In this document: positions 27,220 to 36,653 of the stretch, one piece after another
How positions within the stretch are numbered: position 1 is the first letter of the stretch
How the letters are laid out: every line of letters starts with the position of its first letter
Assembly: GCA_963707895.1 (NCBI GenBank)
Contig: CAVPRS010000001.1
Coordinates: 124,001-188,000 of the forward strand
Length of the DNA: 64,000 nt
Source: Fodinibacter sp963707895
GTDB lineage: Bacteria; Actinomycetota; Actinomycetes; Actinomycetales; Dermatophilaceae
Direction of reading: 5' to 3'
Notes under the pieces: generated by a model
Databases searched by the model: none
What the model was told of the DNA's origin: nothing
The model's input: only the letters and a program-made list of their open reading frames with translations
Position numbers and translations under genes: made by a program

Positions 27220-28895
27220 GGCTCGGCCAGACCGGCGACGTGTGGTGGAAGTCCGCGGTCTTCTACTGCGCCGACGTCGAGACCTTCCAGGACAGCGACG
27301 GCGACGGCGTGGGGGACCTGCGCGGGATGACCGACCGGATCGAGTACCTCGCCGACCTCGGGGTCACCTGCCTGTGGCTCATGCCGCTCTACCCGACCGC
27401 CGGTCGCGACGACGGCTACGACATCACGGACTTCTTCGGCGTCGAACCGCGGCTGGGGACCTCCGGTGACTTCGTCGAGCTGGTGCGCACCGCTCGCTCC
27501 TGCGGCATCCGCGTCGTCGTCGACTTCGTCATGAACCACACCTCCGACCAGCACCCGTGGTTCCGCAGCTCCCGGCGCAGCGTCGACGACCCCTACCGGC
27601 GCTTCTACGTGTGGTCCGCCACGAAGCCACGGTCGAGCAGGGCGGAGGTCGTCTTCCCCGACAAGGAGGACAGCATCTGGGAGCGCGACGAGAAGACCGG
27701 CGAGTACTACCTGCACCACTTCTACACAACCCAGCCCGACCTCAACGTGGCCAACCCGCAGGTGCAGGAGCAGATCGCCAGCACCCTGGGCTACTGGCTC
27801 GCCCTCGGGGTGTCCGGCTTCCGGATCGACGCCGTCCCCTTCCTCTTCGCCAAGGACACCTACCCCGGGTCCGAGCCCGACGGGTTCAACCCGCAGGCCT
27901 ACCTCAAGGACGTGCGCGACTTCGTGACCCGACGCCTCGGGGATGCCGCCCTCCTCGGCGAGGTCAACCTGCCCTACCCGCAGCAGAAGGAGTTCTTCGG
28001 TGGTGCCGACGGTGACGGGCTGAACATGCAGTTCGACTTCATCGGGATGCAGCGCCTCTACCTCTCGCTCGCCCGCGGGGATGCCGGACCGCTCGCCGCC
28101 GCCCTGCGGGAGCGGCCCGCGCTCGACGTCACCAGCCAGTGGGCCAACTTCGTGCGCAACCACGACGAGCTCACGCTCGACAAGCTGAGCACCACCGAGC
28201 GCAAGGAGGTCTTCGCCGCGTTCGGGCCCGACCCCGACATGCAGCTGTACGGCCGTGGCCTGCGCCGGCGCCTGCCGACCATGCTCGGCGGCGACGACCG
28301 CCGCATCCGCCTCGTCTACTCGCTGATGTTCTCCCTCCCCGGCACCCCGACGTTGTTCTACGGCGAGGAGATCGGCATGGGCGAGAACCTCGACGTCGAG
28401 GGTCGGCTCGCGGTGCGCACCCCCATGCAGTGGGATGACGGACCCAACGGCGGCTTCTCGACCGCACCGAAGGGGCGGCTCACCAGGCCCCAGCCCACGG
28501 GTCTCTTCGGCCCGGAGCAGGTCAACGCGGCGGCTCAGCGCCAGGACCCCGACTCGCTCTGGTCGTTCGTGCGGCTGCTCATCCGTCGCTACCGGCAGAT
28601 GCCCCAGATCGGCTGGTCCGACCCCGAGGTGCTCGACCACGACGTCCCCGCCGTGCTCGCCCACGTCTGCCGACGCGACGAGTGGAGCATGCTCGCGGTG
28701 CACAACCTGGGCACCGACGACGCCATCGTGGCCCTCGACCTGGGCCCGGTCGCCGAGGGGTCGGTGCTGCGGGACGTGCTCGGGAGCCGACCCGACCAGC
28801 CGGTCGAGGCCGACGGGCGCGTCGAGGTGCGCGTCGACGGCAGCAGCGGCGCATGGCTGCGGGTGCTCGCGCCGGGCGAGCAGGCCTACGCCTGA
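27216..28895 (+). CDS. Alpha-amylase family (GH13) protein, trehalose-synthase-like
   Basis: 559 residues. Catalytic set D205 (GFRIDAVPF), E249 (LLGEVNLPYP) and D317 (FVRNHDELTL), with VDFVMNHTSDQHPWF. The D-W-LMPLYP and YEEIGMGEN-type segments resemble TreS, which turns maltose into trehalose, but TreS-specific calcium/C-domain details are not confirmed. Overlaps the LLM gene; this two-gene coupling is seen in actinobacteria and may be a trehalose/glycan redox link. Role inferred. Confidence 0.88.
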   Translation: MRLGQTGDVWWKSAVFYCADVETFQDSDGDGVGDLRGMTDRIEYLADLGVTCLWLMPLYPTAGRDDGYDITDFFGVEPRLGTSGDFVELVRTARSCGIRVVVDFVMNHTSDQHPWFRSSRRSVDDPYRRFYVWSATKPRSSRAEVVFPDKEDSIWERDEKTGEYYLHHFYTTQPDLNVANPQVQEQIASTLGYWLALGVSGFRIDAVPFLFAKDTYPGSEPDGFNPQAYLKDVRDFVTRRLGDAALLGEVNLPYPQQKEFFGGADGDGLNMQFDFIGMQRLYLSLARGDAGPLAAALRERPALDVTSQWANFVRNHDELTLDKLSTTERKEVFAAFGPDPDMQLYGRGLRRRLPTMLGGDDRRIRLVYSLMFSLPGTPTLFYGEEIGMGENLDVEGRLAVRTPMQWDDGPNGGFSTAPKGRLTRPQPTGLFGPEQVNAAAQRQDPDSLWSFVRLLIRRYRQMPQIGWSDPEVLDHDVPAVLAHVCRRDEWSMLAVHNLGTDDAIVALDLGPVAEGSVLRDVLGSRPDQPVEADGRVEVRVDGSSGAWLRVLAPGEQAYA

Positions 28896-29772
28896 CCCGG
28901 CGCGGAGAGGAGCTCGGCGAGCGCCCGGGCCACGGGCCAGGCCCCCTCGCTGGTGTTCGAGACGACGGTCCAGGTGAGGTGGGTGGTGCGGTCGTGGACG
29001 CTGCGGAACGACACCCCGGCATCCGACCCGACGAGGGAGACCACCCCCTCCTGCGCGCCGAGCCCGAGCCCCAGCCCGTAGCGGTACGTCGGGGACTCGA
29101 TGCTGCGGGCCGTCACCATGTCGTCCACGACCTCGGCGGGCAGGAGGGCACCGGACTCGAGGGCGCGCCAGAAGGCCGCGACGTCGCCGGTCGTCGTGTA
29201 CAGGCCGCCGTCGCCGGAGCCGACGACCGGGAGGTGCAGGAGGTTGGTCCGCGGCCGGTCCTGCCAGAGGTAGCCGATGGCGGCGTCGGCCGGCAGCTCG
29301 TCGGAGCGCAGGAAGGCCGAGGCCGCCATGCCCGCCGGCCGGCACACCCGCTCGTGGACGAGCTCCTCGAAGGGCCGGCCGGCGACCCGCCCCGCGACGA
29401 GGGCGAGCACGACGAAGGCGCTGTTGTTGTAGGTGCAGCGCTCGCCCGGCGCGAACACCTGCGGAATCCCGTCGAGCACCGCCAGGTAGTCCTCAGTCGT
29501 CGTCAGGGTGTGGACCGGCACGGTGAGGACGTGGTCCGTGGTGTCCGGGAAGGCCTCCTCGTCGACGTAGTCGCCGATGCCGGAGCGGTGCGTGAGCAGG
29601 TGTTCCACCGTGACGCGGTCGTCATCGCGACGCCGAGCCGGCGGTCGGCCAGGCCGGAAGCGGTATCGAGCTCGGTGACGCCCTCGCGGTCGACACGGAC
29701 CACGCCCGAGAAGCCGGTCGCGGCGACCACGGCGTCGACGCCGGCGGCGAGCGAGGATGAGGGGGTCGCCAC
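28886..29772 (-). pseudogene. Serine hydrolase (beta-lactamase class C fold), catalytic segment deleted
   Basis: The C-terminal frame carries VEHLLTHRSGIGDYVDEEAF, YNNSAFVVLALVAGRVAG (Tyr of the YxN motif) and GSGDGGLYTTTGDVAAFW. The N-terminal frame gives VATPSSSLAAGVDAVVAATG then DREGVTELDTASGLADRRLGV. The expected stretch with the active-site SxxK (usually followed by about 45 residues to the VEHLL part) is absent, and the frame also shifts near 29620. So the protein cannot act as a normal hydrolase. The stop overlaps the GH13 gene by 10 nt on the opposite strand. Confidence 0.75.
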
Positions 29773-30028
29773 GACCGGAACGTAGCCCTCGTGGGCCCGG
29801 TGACGCGAGCGGGATTCCTCGAGGCGCCGAAGCCCGTCACCAGCGGCTTGGTGGAAGTCGTGACCTCCCCGGTACGGTGGTGCCCGACACCGGCAGTGAC
29901 CGCCGCCACACCCAGCACCAGCGGTCACGACGACCCTGTCGGCCGCGTGGGGCGGGCAACGACCCCGACCGCGTGTCCGGCACCGACGCGGCGACCGTCA
30001 CCACGGGAGCCCGGAGAAGGAGTGCCCT

Positions 30029-31222
30029 GTGAGCGACAACGAGGTCGCCCCTCTCGAGACGGCGTTCGGCGTGGACCACCACGTCTCGCGCGCCGAGGCC
30101 CCCGAGCGCCCCGTCCAGGACGGCGGCCCGGAGATGGTCCAGCTGCTCAACCCCGAGGGTGAGCGCGTCCCGCACCCCGAGCACGACGCCGTCATCGACG
30201 CGCTGAGCGACGAGGAGCTGCGCGGGTTCTACCGCGACCTCGTGCTCATCCGGCGCTTCGACGCCGAGGCCACCGCGCTCCAGCGCCAGGGCGAGCTGGG
30301 CCTGTGGGCCAGCCTCCTCGGCCAGGAGGCCGCGCAGGTCGGCTCGGGCCGCGCGCTGCGCCCGCAGGACTACGCCTTCCCCACCTACCGCGAGCACGGC
30401 GTCGCCTGGTGCCGCGGCGTCGACCCGGTCAACCTGCTCGGCATGTTCCGCGGGGTCAACCACGGCGGGTGGGACCCCAACGAGAAGAACTTCCACCTCT
30501 ACACGATCATCATCGGTGCGCAGACCCTGCACGCCACCGGCTACGCGATGGGGGTCCAGCGCGACGGCAGCGTCGGCACCGGCGACGACGACCGCGACAC
30601 GGCCGTCATCGCCTACTTCGGCGACGGTGCCACCTCCCAGGGCGACGTCTCCGAGGCGCTCGTCTTCGCGGGCGTCAACAACAGCCCGGTCGTGTTCTTC
30701 TGCCAGAACAACCAGTGGGCCATCTCCGAGCCCAACGAGAAGCAGACCCGCGCCCCGCTGTGGCACCGCGCCCGCGGCTTCGGCTTCCCCGGCATCCGGG
30801 TCGACGGCAACGACGTGCTCGCCGTCTACGCCGTCACCAAGAGCGCGCTCGACGCCGCCCGCTCCGGCCAGGGCCCGACCTTCATCGAGGCCTACACCTA
30901 CCGGATGGGCGCGCACACCACCTCCGACGACCCCACCAAGTACCGCGTCTCGGCCGAGGTCGAGGTATGGAAGCACCGCGACCCGATCGAGCGCTTCAAG
31001 CGCTGGCTCACCACCGAGGGGCGCGCCGACGCCGAGTTCTTCGACGCCGTCGAGGCCGAGTCCGACGAGCTCGGCACCTCGGTGCGCGACCGCTGCCTGT
31101 CGATGCCCGACCCCCCCGGCACCGACATGTTCGACCACGTCTACGCCGAGGTCCACCCGGTGATCGAGCGCGAGCGGGCCGAGTTCGAGCGCTACCAGGC
31201 CTCGTTCGAGGGGGCGCACTGA
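30029..31222 (+). CDS. pdhA: 2-oxoacid dehydrogenase E1 component subunit alpha (PdhA-like)
   Basis: 397 residues. Thiamine-diphosphate motif AYFGDGATSQGDVSEALVF ending in NN (FFCQNNQWAI), plus ALRPQDYAFPTYREHGVAWC and YRMGAHTTSDDP. Decarboxylates pyruvate or a branched 2-oxoacid and hands the acyl group to the E2 lipoate. GTG 30029 follows GGAGAAGGAG. Operon with E1beta and E2; no E3 or lpd in view, so that must be elsewhere. The choice between pyruvate and branched-chain substrates is not settled. Confidence 0.9.
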   Translation: MSDNEVAPLETAFGVDHHVSRAEAPERPVQDGGPEMVQLLNPEGERVPHPEHDAVIDALSDEELRGFYRDLVLIRRFDAEATALQRQGELGLWASLLGQEAAQVGSGRALRPQDYAFPTYREHGVAWCRGVDPVNLLGMFRGVNHGGWDPNEKNFHLYTIIIGAQTLHATGYAMGVQRDGSVGTGDDDRDTAVIAYFGDGATSQGDVSEALVFAGVNNSPVVFFCQNNQWAISEPNEKQTRAPLWHRARGFGFPGIRVDGNDVLAVYAVTKSALDAARSGQGPTFIEAYTYRMGAHTTSDDPTKYRVSAEVEVWKHRDPIERFKRWLTTEGRADAEFFDAVEAESDELGTSVRDRCLSMPDPPGTDMFDHVYAEVHPVIERERAEFERYQASFEGAH

Positions 31223-32193
31223 TGGCCGCCACCACCCTCGCCAAGGGCATCACGAGCGGCCTGCGCGCCGCGATGGAGAAGGACCCCAAGGTCGTCCTCA
31301 TGGGTGAGGACATCGGCAAGCTCGGCGGGGTCTTCAGGGTCACCGAGGGCCTGCAGAAGGACTTCGGCGAGGACCGCGTCATCGACACCCCGCTCGCGGA
31401 GGCCGGCATCCTCGGCACGGCGATCGGGATGGCGCTTCGCGGCTACCGACCCGTCGTCGAGATCCAGTTCGACGGCTTCGTCTACCCGGCCTTCGACCAC
31501 ATCGTCAGCCAGGTCGCCAAGCTGCGCGCCCGCAGCCTGGGCTTCGTCGCGATGCCGCTCGTCATCCGCATCCCGTTCGGCGGCGGCATCGGCGCAGTCG
31601 AGCACCACAGCGAGTCCAACGAGGCCTACTTCGCGCACACCGCCGGCCTGCGCGTCGTCGCCTGCTCCAACCCGCACGACGCCCACTGGATGATCCAGCA
31701 GGCGATCGAGACCGACGACCCCGTCGTCTTCTACGAGCCCAAGCGGCGCTACTGGGACAAGGGCGAGGTCGGCGAGGCCCCCGAGGGCAGGCTGGGCACC
31801 GCCCGGGTGCTGCGCGAGGGCACCGACGTCACCCTGCTCGCCTACGGCCCGATGGTGAAGACCTGCCTGCAGGCCGCGCAGGCCGCCGAGGAGGAGGGCC
31901 GCTCCATCGAGGTCGTCGACCTGCGCTCGCTCTCACCGCTCGACGAGCCGACCATCCTGGCCTCCGCGCGCAAGACCGGCCGGGTCGTCGTGGTGCACGA
32001 GGCCTCGACCTTCCTGGGCATGGGTGCCGAGATCTCCGCCCTCATCACCGAGCAGGCGTTCTACGAGCTCGAGGCCCCGGTGCTGCGGGTCGGCGGCTAC
32101 AACGTGCCCTACCCGCCCAGCCGCATCGAGGAGGAGTTCCTCCCCGACCTCGACCGCGTCCTCGACGCCGTCGACCGCTCGCTCGCTCACTGA
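31222..32193 (+). CDS. pdhB: 2-oxoacid dehydrogenase E1 component subunit beta
   Basis: 323 residues. GEDIGKLGGVFRVTEGLQ, DTPLAEAGILGTAIGMALRG, FGGGIGAVEHHSESNEAYF and VVDLRSLSPLDEPTI are the conserved E1beta blocks; it completes the alpha2beta2 E1. Its ATG shares one base with the E1alpha stop, so translation is coupled. Confidence 0.93.
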   Translation: MAATTLAKGITSGLRAAMEKDPKVVLMGEDIGKLGGVFRVTEGLQKDFGEDRVIDTPLAEAGILGTAIGMALRGYRPVVEIQFDGFVYPAFDHIVSQVAKLRARSLGFVAMPLVIRIPFGGGIGAVEHHSESNEAYFAHTAGLRVVACSNPHDAHWMIQQAIETDDPVVFYEPKRRYWDKGEVGEAPEGRLGTARVLREGTDVTLLAYGPMVKTCLQAAQAAEEEGRSIEVVDLRSLSPLDEPTILASARKTGRVVVVHEASTFLGMGAEISALITEQAFYELEAPVLRVGGYNVPYPPSRIEEEFLPDLDRVLDAVDRSLAH

Positions 32194-32208
32194 AAGGCGT
32201 TCTCGCAG

Positions 32209-33685
32209 ATGGCTCTTCGTGAGTTCAAGCTCCCAGACCCCGGCGAGGGCCTCACCGAGGCCGAGCTCGTCACCTGGCACGTCGCCGTCGGTGACACGGT
32301 CAAGGTCAACGACGTGGTCGTCGAGGTCGAGACGGCGAAGTCGCTCGTCGAGCTGCCGGTGCCGTTCGCCGGCACCGTCGCCTCGCTCCACGCGTCCGAG
32401 GGCGACACCGTCGAGGTCGGCACCGTCATCATCACCATCGACGACGGCGTGGGCGGTTCCCCGGATGCCGCCGCGCCGGCTCCCGCCGCTGCCGAGGCAC
32501 CTGCCGCGCCCGCAGCGGCGGAGTCCCCGGGCGAGGAGATCGGCGAGGGGCTGATCGGCGGCACCACCTCCACCGGCCGCACCGCCGTGCTCGTCGGCTA
32601 CGGGGTCAAGCAGACCGAGGCCAAGCGCCGGCCCCGGGCGGGCGGGATGCCGGCCAAGGTCGAGGCGCCCGACCTGTCGGCGAAGGGCACCGACGTCGCC
32701 GTCGAGCCGCTCGAGCTCGACGACGAGGGGCTCACCCTGACGGGCGAGCGCACCCGCGCGCTGGCCAAGCCGCCGGTGCGCAAGCTGGCCAAGGACCTCG
32801 GCATCGACCTCGGCTCGGTCACCCCGACCGGCGAGGGCGGCACCGTCACCCGCGCCGACGTCGAGGCGGCGGCCTCGGGAGCCGGCGCCACGGCATCCGA
32901 CGACATGGCACCGGCCGCGTCGCGCTGGGGGCTGATGGGCGACGGCGAGCAGCAGGCCCCTGGCTCTGCCAGGGAGACGCGCCTGCCGATCAAGGGCGTG
33001 CGCAAGATGACCGCCCAGGCCATGGTCGCGTCGGCGTTCACGGCACCGCACGTCACCGAGTGGGTCACCGTCGACGTCAGCGCCACCATGGAGCTCGTCG
33101 AGCGGCTCAAGAAGGACAAGGAGTTCCGCGACGTCAAGGTGACCCCGCTGCTCGTGCTGGCCAGGGCGATGTGCCTGGCCGTGCGGCGCAACCCGGGGGT
33201 CAACGCGACCTGGGACGAGGCCGCCCAGGAGATCGTGGTCAAGCACTACGTCAACCTGGGCATCGCGGCCGCCACGCCCTCGCGGGCTGGTCGTGCCCAA
33301 CGTCAAGGGCGCCGACCGGATGTCGATGCGCGAGCTCGCCGACGCCATCGGTGGCCTCACGGCGACCGCGCGACAGGGTCGCACCCAGCCGGCCGACATG
33401 GCCGGAGGCACCCTCACCATCACCAACGTCGGCGTCTTCGGCGTCGACGCCGGCACCCCGATCCTCAACCCCGGCGAGGCAGCGATCCTGGCGTTCGGCA
33501 CCGTCGCACGCCGCCCGTGGGTCGTCACGGCCGCTGACGGCACCGAGTCGATCGAGCCGCGCTGGGTCACCACGCTCGCGCTGAGCTTCGACCACCGCCT
33601 CGTCGACGGCGAGCTCGGCAGCCGCTACCTGGCCGACGTCGCGGCGATCCTCGCCGACCCGTCCCGCGCGCTCGTCTGGGGCTGA
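32209..33685 (+). CDS. Dihydrolipoamide acyltransferase (E2), frameshifted
   Basis: About 491 residues. Lipoyl domain with modified lysine K44 (VETAKSLVEL), Ala/Pro linker at about 88-110, peripheral-subunit-binding domain (AKPPVRKLAKDLGIDLGSV) and the catalytic domain ending in DHRLVDGELGSRYL, where His-Asp are catalytic. The frame breaks near 33285: removing one T turns ATPSRAG into ATPRGLVVPNVK, the family sequence. The gene follows E1beta by 15 nt. Confidence 0.9.
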
Positions 33686-33689
33686 GCCC

Positions 33690-35165
33690 GTGGCGGCCGA
33701 GGGCCCCGAGCCCACGGGTGTCGTCTTTCCCGAGGTCGACGGCCGGCGCTCCACCGGCGCCACCGGGCGGGCGATCGTCGCCGACGCGCTGCGTCCGGTC
33801 GACCCCGTCGGCGCGGCGGCGGCAGCCCGCGAGACCAGCTGGCGCAGCGGCTACCTCACCCACTTCCGCCGGCTGGTGGAGGCGGGTCTCGCCCGGCCCG
33901 AGGACGCCGTCGCGATCGCGGACGCCGGCCTCGCCTCGCTCTACGACCGGATGTGCTGGCGCGATCCCGACGGGCGCCAGGTCCGCCTCGAGGCGGCGCT
34001 CGGCGGCGTCGCCGGGAGCCCCGCTGACCTGCTGACCACCGAGGAGCTCCCCGGCGGCGGCGAGGTCGAGACCGCCCTCACGGTGCCCTACCGCGGCCAG
34101 CGCCTCGGCGGCGACGACCTGCGGCGGCAGCTCGACACCTGGGTCGCCGACGGCGTCGTCGAGCCCAGCCTGCGCGAGGCGGTGGGGGACGTCCTGGACC
34201 ACCCCGAGTGGCTGCGCCTCGAGGGACGCATCGTGGTCGTGCTGGGCGCGGCCGCCGAGATGGGGCCGCTGCGCTCGCTGCTGCGCTGGGGCGGCACCGT
34301 CGCGGCCGTCGACCTGCCCCGGCCCGACCTGTGGACCCGGCTGCTCACCGACACCCGCGGCCTCGCCGGGCGGGTGCTCATCCCGGCCACGCCGGGGTCG
34401 TCCGACCTCGCCCAACGGGCCGGGGTCGACCTCATCCACGACCTGCCGACGGCCACCGGCTGGGTCTGCGGCCTGCCGGGGTCGCTCGTCCTGGGCAACT
34501 ACGTCTACGCCGACGGGGCCACCAACGTGCGGGTGAGCACGGCCGTCGACGCCCTCACCGAGACGGTGCGCCAGGGCCGCCCCGACAGCGCGATGTCGTT
34601 CCTGGCCACCCCCACCGACGTGTTCGCGGTCCCCGGCGAGGCCGTCGCCGCGTCGGTGCAGGCCTACGCCGACCGCCGCACGTCCAAGGTGCTGCGCGGG
34701 CCGCTGCGCACGCTCTCGGGTGGGCGCCTGCTCCGGCGCAACTACGTGCCCGGCGAGGACCCCGGCATCAACGACTCCGTCGTGCTCCAGCAGGGTCCCA
34801 ACTACCTCCTGGCCAAGCGGCTCCAGCGCTGGCGGGCCACCTCGGCCCGCGCGCAGGGCGCGACCGTGTCGTTCAAGATCGCCCCGCCCACCCGCACCCG
34901 CTCGGTGGTCAAGAACCGCGCCCTGGCCGCGGCGTACGCCGGGGCGCACCGCTTCGGGGTCGAGGTCTTCGACCCCGGCACGGCCAACACGCTGATGGCG
35001 GCGCTCCTCGTGCACGACCTGTCCGCCGGCTCTCCGCGCCAGGAGCACCCGTGGCAGGACGAGGCCTATGCCGCGGCGCACGGTGGGCTGTGGCGGGCGG
35101 CCTACGACCCGCGCAGCGCCCTGGGCCTGGCCGCCCTGCTCGGCGCGGCCTCGGCCCGCCCCTGA
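33690..35165 (+). CDS. Conserved protein of unknown function with Rossmann-like segment
   Basis: 491 residues, soluble, no signal peptide. A glycine-rich strand-turn-helix (RIVVVLGAAAEMGPLRSLL, then GGTVAAVDLPRP) at about 180-215 looks like a nucleotide-binding Rossmann unit, and the middle contains LVLGNYVYADGATNVRVSTA. No catalytic motif I recognise. GTG 33690 is 4 nt after the E2 stop, so it is the fourth gene of the dehydrogenase operon and may act on its acyl products; this is inferred from position alone. Confidence 0.65.
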   Translation: MAAEGPEPTGVVFPEVDGRRSTGATGRAIVADALRPVDPVGAAAAARETSWRSGYLTHFRRLVEAGLARPEDAVAIADAGLASLYDRMCWRDPDGRQVRLEAALGGVAGSPADLLTTEELPGGGEVETALTVPYRGQRLGGDDLRRQLDTWVADGVVEPSLREAVGDVLDHPEWLRLEGRIVVVLGAAAEMGPLRSLLRWGGTVAAVDLPRPDLWTRLLTDTRGLAGRVLIPATPGSSDLAQRAGVDLIHDLPTATGWVCGLPGSLVLGNYVYADGATNVRVSTAVDALTETVRQGRPDSAMSFLATPTDVFAVPGEAVAASVQAYADRRTSKVLRGPLRTLSGGRLLRRNYVPGEDPGINDSVVLQQGPNYLLAKRLQRWRATSARAQGATVSFKIAPPTRTRSVVKNRALAAAYAGAHRFGVEVFDPGTANTLMAALLVHDLSAGSPRQEHPWQDEAYAAAHGGLWRAAYDPRSALGLAALLGAASARP

Positions 35166-35199
35166 CCTCGGCGCCCCTCCTCGCTCCCGCCCGTCGTGG

Positions 35200-35246
35200 G
35201 TTGGGTGCTCAGGTGGTCGTCGGAGCAACCACTTCAGCACCCAACT
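35200..35246 (-). repeat. Intergenic inverted repeat, copy 5 of 10 (reverse orientation)
   Basis: Arms GTTGGGTGCTCAGGTGG and CCACTTCAGCACCCAAC surround a TCGTCGGAGCAA loop, the reverse complement of the loop type in copies 1-4. It lies 34 nt after the preceding stop. Confidence 0.85.
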
Positions 35247-35338
35247 CGGTGTGGGTGTGAGGGATCCGTGGTGATGCTCCAGATCACCCACGGAATCCGT
35301 GGTTGGCGAAGCCGTCGTCCACCCGTCATGATGGAGGC

Positions 35339-36544
35339 ATGAGCGCCACCTCGTCGATGCCGAAGCGACCGTCCGACCCCCTCGACCTGGTCGACGTCGA
35401 CAGCCTGCTCAGCGACGAGGAGAAGGCCATCCGAGCCGCCGTGCGGCAGGTCTGCGCCGACGCCGTCGACCCCCACGTCATGGGCTGGTACGAGGCCGGT
35501 GACCTCCCGGTCGCGCGCGAGCTCGCCCTGGAGTTCGGCAAGGTGGGCCTGCTCGGCATGCACCTCGAGGGCTACGGCTGTGCCGGCATGTCCGCGGTCG
35601 ACTACGGCCTGGCCTGCCTCGAGCTCGAGGCGAGCGACTCCGGCATCCGCTCGCTGGTGTCGGTGCAGGGGAGCCTGGCCATGTTCGCGATCTGGCGCTT
35701 CGGCTCCGAGGAGCAGAAGCAGGAGTGGCTGCCGCGGATGGCCGCAGGCGAGGCCATCGGCTGCTTCGGCCTCACCGAGCCCGACCACGGCTCCGACCCG
35801 GCGTCGATGCGCACGCGAGCCCGTCGCGACGGTGACGACTGGGTGCTCGACGGCTCGAAGACGTGGATCACCAACGGCTCGATCGCCGACGTCGCGGTGG
35901 TCTGGGCCAACGCGGGCGACGACAACGGCGGCATCCGCGGCTTCGTGGTGCCCACCGACACACCCGGTTTCGCCGCCCACACAATCACCCACAAGATGTC
36001 GCTGCGCGCATCGGTCACCTCCGAGCTCACCTTCGACAACCTCCGTCTCCCCGCCGGTGCCGTGCTCCCCGACGTCACGGGGCTCAAGGGCCCGCTGGCC
36101 TGCCTGGGCGAGGCGCGCTACGGCATCGTCTGGGGCTCGCTCGGTGCGGCCCGCTCGTCGCTCGACGCCGCCCGCCGCTACTCGATGGAGCGCATCCAGT
36201 TCGGGCGCCCGATCGCCGGCTTCCAGCTGACCCAGGCCAAGCTCGCCGACATGGCCACCGAGCTGCAGCTCGGCCAGCTGCTCGCGCTGCACCTCGGCCG
36301 GCGCAAGGACGCCGTCGGGCTGCGCCCCGAGCAGGTGTCGGTCGGCAAGTACAACAACATCACCAAGTCGATCGAGATCTGCCGCACCGCGCGGACGATC
36401 CTCGGGGCCAACGGCGTCAGTGGCGAGTACCCCGTCATGCGGCACGCCAACAACCTCGAGTCGGTGCTCACCTACGAGGGCACCGTCGAGATGCACACGC
36501 TCGTCATCGGCCAGGCACTCACCGGCGAGTCCGCCTTCCGCTGA
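35339..36544 (+). CDS. Acyl-CoA dehydrogenase (glutaryl-CoA dehydrogenase-like)
   Basis: 401 residues, FAD flavoprotein. CFGLTEPDHGSDPASMRTRA and WITNGSIADVAVVWA are the FAD-binding signature, and the catalytic-base region is ESVLTYEGTVEMHTLVIG, with Glu of YEG as base. The GRRKDAVGLRPEQVSVGKYNN block fits the glutaryl-CoA/short branched group, as does the SVQGSLAMF segment. Start 35339 (GGAGG 2 nt upstream is close, an earlier GTG was not preferred). Confidence 0.9.
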   Translation: MSATSSMPKRPSDPLDLVDVDSLLSDEEKAIRAAVRQVCADAVDPHVMGWYEAGDLPVARELALEFGKVGLLGMHLEGYGCAGMSAVDYGLACLELEASDSGIRSLVSVQGSLAMFAIWRFGSEEQKQEWLPRMAAGEAIGCFGLTEPDHGSDPASMRTRARRDGDDWVLDGSKTWITNGSIADVAVVWANAGDDNGGIRGFVVPTDTPGFAAHTITHKMSLRASVTSELTFDNLRLPAGAVLPDVTGLKGPLACLGEARYGIVWGSLGAARSSLDAARRYSMERIQFGRPIAGFQLTQAKLADMATELQLGQLLALHLGRRKDAVGLRPEQVSVGKYNNITKSIEICRTARTILGANGVSGEYPVMRHANNLESVLTYEGTVEMHTLVIGQALTGESAFR

Positions 36545-36653
36545 CCTCGCGGCCCGCTCCCTCGAGCCGGCCGTCACCGCAACAACCTCGTTGCCCGCCG
36601 ACCCCGGCGGGCGGGACGATGACCGTCCCCCGCCTCTCACCCCGGAGTTTCCC

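Noticed and set aside
33690..35165. E3 dihydrolipoamide dehydrogenase downstream of E2
   Set aside because: There is no CxxxxC redox pair nor the second dinucleotide motif; the Rossmann-like segment alone does not support it.
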